The notes: generated by a model not told the origin, from the sequence alone. Counted from the first letter of the stretch, positions 54,305 to 62,812 are shown. The stretch is DNA of 64,000 bases from Aliarcobacter cibarius (GCF_013372265.1 NZ_CP054051.1:2132596-2196595); one strand, 5' to 3'. Translations and numbers: made by a program.

Positions 54305-56114
54305 AAGTAAAATCATATTTTTTATATTATTTGTTTTGATATTTAGCTACATAACAACAGGCATTTTAGTATTTTTCCTAAATGGTTTTTTTAGTATAAA
54401 TATTTTTAAAATGATAAATAATCAATATGATCTTTTATTTACTTACAAAGCTTTGGTAAATAGTTATCCAAAAGCATATGAAGCATTGGCATATACTATA
54501 AGTTTTTTTAGTTTTATTGGGCTATTTTTAATTTTGATTCCAAATAAAAAATCATTACATGGTAATGCAAAATTTGCATCAACCTCAGAAATTAAGAAAT
54601 TAGGTTTATTAAATGATAATGGTTTAATTCTAGGAAAACTTGAAAATGGAAAGCTTTTAAAATGGCAAAGTAGTGAATTTTTAGCATTAGGTGCACCAAC
54701 AAGAAGTGGTAAAGGTGTTGCTATAGTTATTCCAAACTTAATGGAGTGGAAAGAAAGTTGCGTTGTATTAGATATCAAACAAGAGTGTTTCAACTTTTCA
54801 AGTAAATATAGAAGAGATATTTTAGGTCAAAAAGTTTATTTATTTAATCCATTTGATTTTAGAACCCATAGATACAATCCACTAACTTACATAGATTTAA
54901 CAAACAATATGACTATGGATAATGATTTACTAGATTTTGTGAATCTATTGTATCCAGCTGATGGAGATAACACAACTGTATTTTTCAATCAACAAGCACA
55001 AAATCTTTTTATAGGTCTTGCTTATCTTTATAAAGATTTAGCACTAACAGCAGAAGGTAAAGAATTTTTAGATGAAAATAATTTAAAGGTTGAATGGTCA
55101 CTTTGTGGCTTACTAAATTTAAGTGCAGGATTTGATTTAAAAATTGAAGGAGAAAACAATGAAGAGCAAAAAATATCTGGTTTTGATGATACATTTGAAT
55201 ATCTAGATTTTCTTGATATAGTATCAAAAGAGACAAAAAATAGATTAAATAGTTATCTTACTATTGATAGTCAAAATACAAAATCAGGCGTTATGAGTTC
55301 TTTTAACGCTCCTCTTATGATTTATAGAAATGAACCAATTACAACTGCAACAGCTGCAAGTGATTTTGATTTAAGAGATTTAAGAAAAGAAAAGACAACC
55401 ATTTATATAGGTATAACTCCTGATAAACTTGCAATTTCTAGACCTATATTAAATATATTCTTTTCTCAACTAATAAATGTAAATACAAAAGAATTACCTC
55501 AAAATAATCCAGATTTAATATACAGTTGTTTACTTTTAATGGATGAATTTACAAGTATTGGAAACATGCCAATTCTTAAAAAGGGAGTTTCATATATATC
55601 TGGTTATCATCTAAGAATAATGATGATATTTCAAGCAATTAGTCAATTAGAAGCTCCTATTCCAGATGGTTATGGAAAAGATGGAGCGAGTACTTTATTA
55701 CAGAATATGGGTGCAAAAATTTATTACACTCCAAGTGAATTTGAAGAAGCAGAGAAAATTAGTAAAAGATTAGGTGATACAACAGTCGAAGTAAAATCAA
55801 GATCTTTTAATCATGGAGCATTACTTGAGGGAGGAAGTTCTTCTCATAGTCTTAGTGAACAAAGAAGAGCTTTGATGCTTCCTCAAGAACTAATTGAACT
55901 TCCATCAAACAAAGCTTTACTGATGTTAAAGGGGTCAAAACCGATTATTTGCAATAAAGCATTTTACTACAATGATGAATATTTCATAAATAAATTTAGA
56001 AAAATATCTTCACATATGAAAAATATTAAAAAACCAAATTATAAAGATTGGGAAAAAATGATTCAATTAAATGAAACAAGCATAGAAATTCCAATCCAAA
56101 AAATAGATAAATAG
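54285..56114 (+). CDS. virD4: VirD4-type coupling protein
   Basis: The protein of about 609 residues has two N-terminal membrane helices (IFFILFVLIFSYITTGILVF and YTISFFSFIGLFLILIP). Walker A is LGAPTRSGKGVAIVIPNL at about residue 132 and Walker B is LLLMDEFTSIGNMPIL. SGYHLRIMMIFQAISQLEAP follows. This is the TraG/VirD4 layout of the ATPase that recruits the relaxase-DNA complex. The frame is open to 54258, but the ATG pair at 54285/54288 (AAAGGGT ahead) fits better. It overlaps virB11 by 20 bp. Confidence 0.94.
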   Translation: MMENINKSKIIFFILFVLIFSYITTGILVFFLNGFFSINIFKMINNQYDLLFTYKALVNSYPKAYEALAYTISFFSFIGLFLILIPNKKSLHGNAKFASTSEIKKLGLLNDNGLILGKLENGKLLKWQSSEFLALGAPTRSGKGVAIVIPNLMEWKESCVVLDIKQECFNFSSKYRRDILGQKVYLFNPFDFRTHRYNPLTYIDLTNNMTMDNDLLDFVNLLYPADGDNTTVFFNQQAQNLFIGLAYLYKDLALTAEGKEFLDENNLKVEWSLCGLLNLSAGFDLKIEGENNEEQKISGFDDTFEYLDFLDIVSKETKNRLNSYLTIDSQNTKSGVMSSFNAPLMIYRNEPITTATAASDFDLRDLRKEKTTIYIGITPDKLAISRPILNIFFSQLINVNTKELPQNNPDLIYSCLLLMDEFTSIGNMPILKKGVSYISGYHLRIMMIFQAISQLEAPIPDGYGKDGASTLLQNMGAKIYYTPSEFEEAEKISKRLGDTTVEVKSRSFNHGALLEGGSSSHSLSEQRRALMLPQELIELPSNKALLMLKGSKPIICNKAFYYNDEYFINKFRKISSHMKNIKKPNYKDWEKMIQLNETSIEIPIQKIDK

Positions 56115-56123
56115 GAGAATCAA

Positions 56124-56792
56124 ATGCTGAAAAAATTAACAGTTTTAGGAGCTATTTTTATAAATAGTTCTTTTTTATATTCAAATGAAATCTTAACAGG
56201 GGATACAAAACTATCTTGTGAAGCAATTTTATGTTTAAGTAGCAATACAAGACCTAAAGAGTGCAATCCATCATTAAATAGATATTTTTCAATTAGTCAT
56301 AAAAAATGGAGCGATACACTAAAAGCTAGAGGCAATTTTCTAAAACTATGTCCAATTGGAGATGAAGGTGAGAAGGATAGAGAATTTACAAATCTAAGAG
56401 ATAACATAATTAAAAATTTAAAAAGTGGTTGTGATTTAGATGAATTAAATGTAGCTATTAAAAGTAGAAATAATTCAAATAATGATGAATACTCTTTTAA
56501 CTATCAAATTTTTTACCAAATCTCACCTACTTTAAATCAATCTTGCAAAGCATTAGCAAGCAGTGTGTATACAAACATAAATCCTATTTATACTTGTGAT
56601 CCAAAGAAATGGTATTTAGAAGAAGATTGGAAAAATGGTTATGAAAAAGTAGCTGAAAAATCTATTTCTTATCCAGAGTATAAAAAACTAACTTCTACAG
56701 AACAATCAGAATATGCAAGAGTTAGCTTTAAAGAATATGTAAAATATAAAAATATTCCAATAAATAAAAATTGTTGGATTTGGAGCAAATAG
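56124..56792 (+). CDS. trbM: TrbM-like conjugal transfer protein
   Basis: The 222-residue protein has a signal peptide (LTVLGAIFINSSFLYS) and then LSCEAILCLSSNTRPKECNP and LNRYFSI, the cysteine-bearing signature of TrbM/KikA family proteins. More cysteines follow (LCPIGD, SGCDLD, QSCKAL, YTCDP, KNCWIW). It is secreted to the periplasm and disulfide-rich. It ends the second transfer unit, with a terminator 27 bp later. Confidence 0.83.
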   Translation: MLKKLTVLGAIFINSSFLYSNEILTGDTKLSCEAILCLSSNTRPKECNPSLNRYFSISHKKWSDTLKARGNFLKLCPIGDEGEKDREFTNLRDNIIKNLKSGCDLDELNVAIKSRNNSNNDEYSFNYQIFYQISPTLNQSCKALASSVYTNINPIYTCDPKKWYLEEDWKNGYEKVAEKSISYPEYKKLTSTEQSEYARVSFKEYVKYKNIPINKNCWIWSK

Positions 56793-56818
56793 TCTATCTA
56801 TTTAAAATATTAGTAATC

Positions 56819-56849
56819 AAGGAAAAGTTTTATAGCTTTTCCTTTTTTT
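56819..56849 (+). terminator. rho-independent terminator after trbM
   Basis: AAGGAAAAG pairs with CTTTTCCTT (56819-56827 with 56836-56844) around TTTTATAG, followed by T's. The ATGCCTATATTTTTGG tail resembles that after the virB6 terminator. Confidence 0.85.
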
Positions 56850-56951
56850 ATGCCTATATTTTTGGTGTATAAAAAATTGAGCCAAAAAATTTATCCAATA
56901 GTGAGTTTACTTAAATCAATCTCTTACAAAATATTGCTAAAAGGAGCAAAA

Positions 56952-57590
56952 ATGGCATTTTTAGAATTAACAACAAGTGAAAAACCACAACTAGCGGTGA
57001 AAGTAAATAACTCTTTAAAATATCAAGATAAAGAAGGAAATCTTTTAGATAGAACAAAACAAACTGCTTTAACTGATATTGTAAGAGAAGCAGGAACTGT
57101 AGCTGATACCAAAAGAGGTGCTGTTTCTTTATCATTAAACACAAAAAATGGTTACCAGAATTTTTTTGTAAATAAAGATGAGAATAATAATATTGTTTTA
57201 AAATCTATGGAAGATCCGAAAGATGAATCTAAATATATTAATTTTAATAAAGTAGATAAGGAAAATGGAACTTATTACCATGTACTAAATGATAATAATA
57301 ATTCAAAAGAGTTAGTTGATAGCATCAATATTACATCTACTGAAAAATCATCATATCTAAGTGCAAGAATAACTTTGAAAAATGATGAAATAAAACAAGA
57401 GTTAATTGATAAAGAGAGCTCAACAAACGAAAGACATACTGTTATTTTAAGTAAAGATGGTTACCGAATACAAGCAAATAATGAGTTATATAAAAATAGT
57501 AAAGAAGTGGAAAATCAACAGAATGAATCTAGTAAAAAAAAACTATATCTAGCTAAAGACAAAAAAGTAGATAAAGATATAGAAAGATAA
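56952..57590 (+). CDS. uncharacterised soluble protein of the conjugative element
   Basis: The protein of about 212 residues starts at the ATG after AAAAGGAG; the frame is open upstream to 56850 without a ribosome binding site. It begins MAFLELTTSEKPQLAVKVNN. It is rich in Lys, Asn and Asp, mostly soluble, and has beta-strand-like N-terminal repeats (AVSLSLNTKNGYQNFFVNKD). No domain is recognised. It heads the third unit, together with the primase and ArdC genes, so it may act on incoming DNA in the recipient, but that is inference only. Confidence 0.6.
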   Translation: MAFLELTTSEKPQLAVKVNNSLKYQDKEGNLLDRTKQTALTDIVREAGTVADTKRGAVSLSLNTKNGYQNFFVNKDENNNIVLKSMEDPKDESKYINFNKVDKENGTYYHVLNDNNNSKELVDSINITSTEKSSYLSARITLKNDEIKQELIDKESSTNERHTVILSKDGYRIQANNELYKNSKEVENQQNESSKKKLYLAKDKKVDKDIER

Positions 57591-57607
57591 TAAACAAAGG
57601 TTTAATT

Positions 57608-57730
57608 ATGAAAAAAAAGAGCAAAAAAGAGATTAATCCAGAGAAAACAAATATCCCTCCAAATCACCAAAAACTAAGAGCTTTTAAACCTAGACAAAAG
57701 ATTAGAAGCCATAATGATTTTGTAAGATAA
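57608..57730 (+). CDS. very small basic protein
   Basis: The 40-codon ORF, MKKKSKKEINPEKTN then IPPNHQKLRAFKPRQKIRSH, has a clear ribosome binding site (ACAAAGG) and a TAATG stop-start junction with the primase gene. The strong positive charge (13 Lys/Arg) suggests nucleic-acid or ribosome contact. Coding status rests on spacing and coupling. Confidence 0.5.
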   Translation: MKKKSKKEINPEKTNIPPNHQKLRAFKPRQKIRSHNDFVR

Positions 57731-58776
57731 TGGCACTTAAAGCAACAAAAGAACAAGTGATGAATGCTATTTCATCACTTGGTTTTGAAGTATTTAAAAA
57801 TGGTAGTTTTCATTGGAATAGTTCAAACACTCCTGACATGAAAATAAATGAAAAAGGTTCTATTCATTGTTGGACTGCCAGTCCTTTTAATAATTACACA
57901 AAAAATCATGGGGATATTATAGATTTTTTACAACTTATTAATCCAACTTTAAAATTTAACGAATTAAAAGATCAAGCTTATACTCTTTTAAATCTTCCTA
58001 TTCAAATAGATTTTTCAAAAGAAAAAATGACAAATAATCATGTAAAAAGTGAATTTATTTCAAAAGATTTTGTTGAAGAATTTAAAAATCAAAGAGTGGA
58101 AAACTTTGATAGATTTAGAGAATTATTGAATGAAGCTCTACCATCTATGTGCTTTACAAAACAAAAAGAATTAGCTTTAAAGTATCAAATTGGATATATA
58201 AAACAATCAGATAGATTAATTATGCCAATTATTGATGAAAATGAAAACATTATAACTTTTTGGAAATACAATAAAAATCCAAAACCTTTTTTAGATGAAG
58301 ATGATAAAGAAATTAAACTTCCTAAAGTTTTATTTAGTAAAGGTAGGAAAAGAACTATTTTTAATATTACAGATTTAAAACAGTACCAAAAAGACAAGGA
58401 TGCTGAAATATATCTATGTGCTGGAGAAAAAGACACTTTAAATATGCTAGGGAATGGTTATAGAGCAATAACTTTAGGCGCAGAAAATAGCGATATACAA
58501 AAAGAGCATTTAAATCTATTTTCAAATCTGAAAATTATAGTTGCTTATGATTATGATGATGCTGGAAAAAAAGGAACAGAAAAAATAGTAGATCAATTAA
58601 AAGGTATTACTAAAAGTGTAAAGTCCTGGGATTGGGAAAATGAAGCTAAAAAATATAATCTAAATCTCTTTAAAGGCTTTGATATGACAGATTTTTTAGC
58701 AGAAATGCATTGTAGAAATAAAAAAGTATTTACCTTAAAACATAAAACAACCAACACAAAAAATTTGGAGAGATGA
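57730..58776 (+). CDS. toprim-domain primase-like protein
   Basis: The 348-residue protein has an N-terminal zinc-ribbon-like region (SIHCWTASPFNNYTKNHGDI then IDFLQL) resembling the CHC2 domain of DnaG-type primases. The cysteine ligands are mostly missing, so zinc binding is doubtful. The toprim domain is later: IYLCAGEKDTLNMLG (catalytic Glu at about residue 231) and IIVAYDYDDAGKKGTEKI (DxD at about 270). It probably primes or processes transferred single strands. The archaeal-type catalytic core domain of complete primases is not recognised. Confidence 0.75.
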   Translation: MALKATKEQVMNAISSLGFEVFKNGSFHWNSSNTPDMKINEKGSIHCWTASPFNNYTKNHGDIIDFLQLINPTLKFNELKDQAYTLLNLPIQIDFSKEKMTNNHVKSEFISKDFVEEFKNQRVENFDRFRELLNEALPSMCFTKQKELALKYQIGYIKQSDRLIMPIIDENENIITFWKYNKNPKPFLDEDDKEIKLPKVLFSKGRKRTIFNITDLKQYQKDKDAEIYLCAGEKDTLNMLGNGYRAITLGAENSDIQKEHLNLFSNLKIIVAYDYDDAGKKGTEKIVDQLKGITKSVKSWDWENEAKKYNLNLFKGFDMTDFLAEMHCRNKKVFTLKHKTTNTKNLER

Positions 58777-59267
58777 TGATAGATCAACTATTTATTGAAA
58801 ACTGTAAAAACATAAATGTTTCAACAAATGTAGTGCAAGCAATTATTAAAAATGAGAGTGCAAAAAAACCTTTTGCAATTAATGTAAATAAAGATGGAAA
58901 AAGCTACATATCTTTTAATCCAAAAACAAAAGATGAAGCTAAAAAAATTGCAGTGAATTATATCAATCAAGGTTTTAGTATTGATGTTGGTTATATGCAA
59001 CTAAATAGTGATAATTTTAAAAGACTTGACACAAATTTAGATGAAGCTTTAGATCCTTGCAAAAACATATATCTTGCAAGTACAGTTTTTTACAACTTTT
59101 ATTTAAAAACAGATGTATTAAAAAGTAAAATAAAAAGAGTCAAAGAAGCACTAAGTGCTTACAATACCGGCTCTTTTATAAATGGTTTTAAAAATGGTTA
59201 TATTGATAAATATGAAAAATATCTACAAACAAAATATTATCAAGCAAAATTAATAAAAAATATCTAG
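58773..59267 (+). CDS. virB1: VirB1-like lytic transglycosylase
   Basis: The 164-residue protein has an SLT fold: VVQAIIKNESAKKPFAINVN (catalytic Glu), INQGFSIDVGYMQLNSDNFK and VKEALSAYNTGSF. It would open the peptidoglycan for the secretion apparatus. No signal peptide is evident (MIDQLFIENCKNINVSTN), which is unusual for this family. ATG 58773 overlaps the primase stop (ATGATGA) and 58776 is equivalent. Confidence 0.85.
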   Translation: MMIDQLFIENCKNINVSTNVVQAIIKNESAKKPFAINVNKDGKSYISFNPKTKDEAKKIAVNYINQGFSIDVGYMQLNSDNFKRLDTNLDEALDPCKNIYLASTVFYNFYLKTDVLKSKIKRVKEALSAYNTGSFINGFKNGYIDKYEKYLQTKYYQAKLIKNI

Positions 59268-59276
59268 GAAATGAAA

Positions 59277-59417
59277 ATGGAAAATAATGAAAATTTAGAA
59301 ATAGATGAAAAGATCATTGAATTAGAATCTGAAGAGGATTTTAAAAGAATGTATCAGGAATTAGAAAATGAAGATGATATAGATATATACACTGAGGTAC
59401 CTAGTGATGAAATATGA
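59277..59417 (+). CDS. very small acidic protein before ardC
   Basis: The 46-codon ORF starts at the second ATG of ATGAAAATGG, preceded by TAGGAA at suitable distance. It is strongly acidic (ELESEEDFKRMYQELE, then DDIDIYTEVPSDEI). It overlaps the next gene by 11 bp. Extreme charge and small size recall DNA-mimic or chaperone-like partners of mobile elements, but function is unknown. Confidence 0.5.
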   Translation: MENNENLEIDEKIIELESEEDFKRMYQELENEDDIDIYTEVPSDEI

Positions 59418-61041
59418 AGAACACATAGAAAAAACAGCTGATATATTCTATGAAGCTATTAAAAATGGAACAGCTCCTTGGTTAAAAGAGTGGAAAGCAA
59501 ATGATTTTAAATATCAAGCGCATAATCCTGTAACTGGAACAATATATCAAGGTATGAATGCATTTATGCTTGATTTAATTAGGATTGAAAAAAATTATAA
59601 AGATAATTCTTGGCTTACATTTAAGCAGATAAAAGATCTAGGTGGTTTTGTTGAAAAAGGTAGTAAATCTACAGATATTGTATATTTTGAGAGAAAAGTT
59701 AGAACACAAGAAGATATTGAAAAAAAAGAGAAAAAAATATTAAGTGATAAAACTTTAGATAATAAATCTAAACAATTATTAGTAGATTCAAACAGAGAAA
59801 AGAAAATTGATTTGATATTTAAAGGCTCTAATGTTTTTAATATAGCTCAAATAAAAGATATTAATATGGATAAGTTTAAAGCTTTGTACAAAGATAATAA
59901 TTTTGAGAAAAAAGATTTTATCTCAAATGAAGAGTGCCAAAAAGTTCTAGACAATATAAATGATGTAAAAATAAAACATCTTTATCAAACAAGAGCATAT
60001 TATGACTCCTCAAATGATGAAATTGTACTACCATTGAAAGAACAATTTACAAGTGCTGAAGCTTATTACAGTACAGCTTTTCACGAACTAGGACACTCAA
60101 CAGGACATAAATCAAGACTAAATAGAGATTTAGCAAATTCTTTTGGTACCCCTGCATATGCAAAAGAAGAATTAAGAGCTGAAATTTATAGTTTTTTGCA
60201 AGCAAAAGAGCTAGGAATGGATTATAATTTAGGTAACCATCAAAGTTATATAGATAGCTGGACAAAAGATTTAGAAGATAAAAAAACGGAAATTTATGAA
60301 GCAGTTAAAGATAGCTTTAAAATTGTTGATTTTGTGAAAGAGAGATATATTGATAAAGCTTTAGAAAAAAATATAACTCATGAATTTTCAATCAATTATA
60401 ATGTTCCTAATTGGAAAGATAATATTTTTAATAAAAGTATTGATGATTACAAATTTTTACAAGATCTTTCAAATAAAGAGCTCAACAATAAAGACATATC
60501 AGATCTTGAGTACAAAAAAGCTTTAGATATTAGTAAAAATGACCTTTTTAAAAGAGGGTTTGATTCAGAATTTATAACTATTGATGATTTAAAGAATAAC
60601 AAGGGCTCACTAAAAGAGCTTGAAAATTCCTATAAAACACAAGATATATCCTTAGATTATAATTTTACTAAAAATGAAGATTTTCCAATTTTAAAAGAAT
60701 ATCAAACTCAACTAGAAAATCATTATCCAAAATTTATCACTCTTCAATCAGCTTTTTTTGAATCAAATTTAAAATCAAACTATCTAATGGCAAACAGTGA
60801 TCTTTCTGAAATCAAACATTTAAATATAGATGATAAAGGTGTTCAAACTTGGAATAAACTAAATCATAATGAAGCAAAAGAGCTTCTAGAAAAATACCAT
60901 TTCCCTCAAAAAATAGAAGAATGGGAATTAAATAAAATATCTGAAATTAAAAAAGATTTAAATGAGAAACCAGGTCATGATATTTCAGATAAAAAACCAT
61001 TTAAATTAAAAGAGAGGAAAAGCATAGAAGCTGAAAGATAA
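59407..61041 (+). CDS. ardC: ArdC-like antirestriction protein with zincin metallopeptidase domain
   Basis: The protein of about 544 residues has an N-terminal ssDNA-binding DUF1738 domain: IFYEAIKNGTAPWLKEWKAN, HNPVTGTIYQGMNAFMLDLI and FKQIKDLGGFVEKGSKSTDI. A metallopeptidase domain carries STAFHELGHSTGHKSRLNRD (HExxH at about residue 226) and EELRAEIYSFLQAKEL. ArdC-type proteins protect incoming single-stranded DNA from restriction in the recipient. The C-terminal 200 residues are an extension of unknown use. GTG 59404 is an alternative start. Confidence 0.88.
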   Translation: MKYEEHIEKTADIFYEAIKNGTAPWLKEWKANDFKYQAHNPVTGTIYQGMNAFMLDLIRIEKNYKDNSWLTFKQIKDLGGFVEKGSKSTDIVYFERKVRTQEDIEKKEKKILSDKTLDNKSKQLLVDSNREKKIDLIFKGSNVFNIAQIKDINMDKFKALYKDNNFEKKDFISNEECQKVLDNINDVKIKHLYQTRAYYDSSNDEIVLPLKEQFTSAEAYYSTAFHELGHSTGHKSRLNRDLANSFGTPAYAKEELRAEIYSFLQAKELGMDYNLGNHQSYIDSWTKDLEDKKTEIYEAVKDSFKIVDFVKERYIDKALEKNITHEFSINYNVPNWKDNIFNKSIDDYKFLQDLSNKELNNKDISDLEYKKALDISKNDLFKRGFDSEFITIDDLKNNKGSLKELENSYKTQDISLDYNFTKNEDFPILKEYQTQLENHYPKFITLQSAFFESNLKSNYLMANSDLSEIKHLNIDDKGVQTWNKLNHNEAKELLEKYHFPQKIEEWELNKISEIKKDLNEKPGHDISDKKPFKLKERKSIEAER

Positions 61042-61098
61042 TAACGGAAAAGAATAAAACAGAATTTATTTGTACCGTCTTAAAAAATAGTATAAATG

Positions 61099-61136
61099 TA
61101 GTACCAAGGATGAATCTTGGTGCTATATTTTTTTTG
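61099..61136 (+). terminator. rho-independent terminator after ardC
   Basis: AGTACCAAG (61101-61109) pairs with CTTGGTGCT (61117-61125), with one G-T pair and a 7-nt loop, followed by TATTTTTTTT. It ends the ardC unit 58 bp after the stop. Confidence 0.85.
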
Positions 61137-61168
61137 ACCAAAATTAAATTACAAATATTAATTAATGT

Positions 61169-61234
61169 TTATTAATACTATTAAGCATTTATAAATATTT
61201 TAAAATCATGGTTCTTAAGCAACTTATTAATACT
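61169..61234 (+). repeat. TTATTAATACT motif pair upstream of the ParA-like gene
   Basis: Exact copies lie at 61169-61179 and 61224-61234, with an adjacent TATTAATA (a palindrome) at 61241-61248. A third exact copy is at 62348-62358 and an imperfect one at about 63564-63573. All lie in promoter regions of the maintenance genes. A shared operator or partition site is inferred. Confidence 0.5.
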
Positions 61235-61271
61235 AAAAAATATTAATAAATATCAAATAAAAGGAAAAGAA

Positions 61272-61925
61272 ATGTTACTTATTACAACAGCAAATTTTAG
61301 AAGTGGTGGGAAAAGCTCAATTGCAAGATTATTAGCTGAAAAACTAAATACTACTATTTTAAATTTTGATAAAAAAAGAGATAGTGAAGCTTATAATGTA
61401 GTTTCAACAATTAATATTCCTGAAAATAAATCTATTATTAGAAATGATGACAGTTTAATTTTGAGAGATAAAATTACAGAACAAACAATAAGAACAAAAT
61501 CAAATTATTTAATTTGTGATTTGGGTGGATATTTTGATGAGAGGTTAGTTGATTTAAAAAGTGATTTTTATATTATCCCCTCTTTTGATGATTATGAAAG
61601 TATTTCTGAAAGCATGAGAACAGCTCACTATATTTTGAAAAACAATATAAAAGCTAAAATCATATTCATTTTAAATGGAGCTTTTATTGTGGATAAAACA
61701 ACTAGAGATGACAAAATAAAAGAATTTCAAGAACATATAGAAGTAAATGGATTTGTAAGATTTCCTACTCTATTTCTTCCAAAAACTACTCTTATGAGAA
61801 AGTTAGTAGATGAAAATAGTAAAAAAGATGATATAAAAGGTAAATTTGAACAAAATATTAAATATAAAAATGTTGATAAGCTAATTGATGAACTTGTTGA
61901 CTTAATAACTGTTCATTACAGTTAA
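61272..61925 (+). CDS. ParA/MinD-like ATPase
   Basis: The 217-residue protein begins LLITTANFRSGGKSSIARLL, a variant Walker A in which the usual signature lysine of KGGxGK is not at its normal place. YLICDLGGYFDERLVDLK (Walker B with DxGG) and YIIPSFDDYESISESMRTAH follow, as in ParA-type partition ATPases. No ParB is adjacent, but a ribbon-helix-helix protein is encoded at 63596. A role in maintaining the excised or replicating element is inferred. Confidence 0.8.
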   Translation: MLLITTANFRSGGKSSIARLLAEKLNTTILNFDKKRDSEAYNVVSTINIPENKSIIRNDDSLILRDKITEQTIRTKSNYLICDLGGYFDERLVDLKSDFYIIPSFDDYESISESMRTAHYILKNNIKAKIIFILNGAFIVDKTTRDDKIKEFQEHIEVNGFVRFPTLFLPKTTLMRKLVDENSKKDDIKGKFEQNIKYKNVDKLIDELVDLITVHYS

Positions 61926-61955
61926 AATATGAAAAATTTAAATAAGAGGGATATA

Positions 61956-62018
61956 ATGAAAATATATAATCTTGAAATGATACTTATTATTTTTATTGGG
62001 GTCAAATTTGAATTCTGA
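61956..62018 (+). CDS. possible leader peptide overlapping the CI-like gene
   Basis: A 20-codon frame (MKIYNLEMILIIFIGVKFEF) has a good ribosome binding site (AAGAGGG) and an ATG. Its stop lies 6-8 bases after the TTG start of the next gene. The strong initiation signal would serve the downstream TTG by coupling. Translation is not proven. Confidence 0.35.
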   Translation: MKIYNLEMILIIFIGVKFEF

Positions 62019-62334
62019 AATTCTTATAAATAAGCTAATGGCTTATTTTAATGTATTTAGTATGCATGAACTTGCAACTAAACTTGAGATATCTCAACAA
62101 GCGATATCAAAATGGAAAAAAAACAACTCTATTATGGCAATAAAAAAAAGATGTAGAGAGCTTGGAATTTATAATGAAATATTTATAGATTTTGATAAAG
62201 AAGATTTTGGAATTAATTTTCCAAATGATATTAAAAAAACATTAAACATTATAAAAACTATGATTAAAGATAATCAAGAACTAAAAAATCAATTTCATCA
62301 ATATTTAAAAGATTTTATAAAAGATAATTTATAA
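62008..62334 (+). CDS. CI-like helix-turn-helix regulator, second copy
   Basis: The protein of about 108 residues starts at TTG 62008 (MNSEILINKLMAYFNVF); TTG 61996 is another option. It contains HELATKLEISQQAISKWKKN then NSIMAIKKRCRELGIYNEI, the same CI-type HTH and following helix as the regulator at 36241-36705, with a shorter C-terminus. The two regulators sit at opposite sides of the conjugative module and might bind related operators. Confidence 0.78.
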   Translation: MNSEILINKLMAYFNVFSMHELATKLEISQQAISKWKKNNSIMAIKKRCRELGIYNEIFIDFDKEDFGINFPNDIKKTLNIIKTMIKDNQELKNQFHQYLKDFIKDNL

Positions 62335-62347
62335 TATTAAATAGTAT

Positions 62348-62358
62348 TTATTAATACT
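62348..62358 (+). repeat. TTATTAATACT motif, third exact copy
   Basis: It is in the 79-bp gap between the CI-like gene and the toxin-partner gene. See 61169 for the other copies. Confidence 0.5.
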
Positions 62359-62413
62359 TAATAATATTAATTCATAATTACGATAGAATATAAAAAATAA
62401 AAGGAATTAATAT

Positions 62414-62812
62414 ATGTCTGCAAATGATTATATTTCAGGCTGGGAAGCTTTAAATATTCCTACTTCTAATGGTTATATTGCTGATTGGCACCCACAATTT
62501 TATTTTAATGAGAAGAAAGAATTAAAAAAATATCCTTACAATGAAATATTAAAAGATAGTGGTATTTCAAAAAGATATATACCTTTTTTAAATAAAGATG
62601 AATATACAGCAAACTATCCAAGAGCTATTGCTGATTTAGTTTATGAAAATAATACAAGAGAACTTCAAAATTGTGTATATGATTTTTTAGATGATGATGA
62701 AGCAGTAGAATTGTTTAAATACTCAAAAATTATTAACAAGTATAAAAATATTGAAGATTTTATGAAATATGAACTCACAAAACTATATTTTAAGGAAATA
62801 AAAAATGCTTGA
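62414..62812 (+). CDS. putative antitoxin or partner of the AbiEii-like gene
   Basis: The 132-residue protein has the distinct start MSANDYISGWEALNIPTSNG then YIADWHPQFYF, and is acidic to neutral. It has no helix-turn-helix of the AbiEi type and is not recognised as a named family. It overlaps the downstream nucleotidyltransferase gene by 8 bp, which is the organisation of a toxin-antitoxin operon, so it is probably the antitoxin or a regulatory partner. A TTATTAATACT motif lies in its promoter. Confidence 0.6.
   Translation: MSANDYISGWEALNIPTSNGYIADWHPQFYFNEKKELKKYPYNEILKDSGISKRYIPFLNKDEYTANYPRAIADLVYENNTRELQNCVYDFLDDDEAVELFKYSKIINKYKNIEDFMKYELTKLYFKEIKNA

Noticed and set aside
56850-56951. 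N-terminal extension (MPIFLVYKKLSQ...) of the gene at 56952
   Set aside because: It begins at the ATG in the terminator tail, has no ribosome binding site, and a strong AAAAGGAG precedes the ATG at 56952. The same holds for the extension at 50301-50336.
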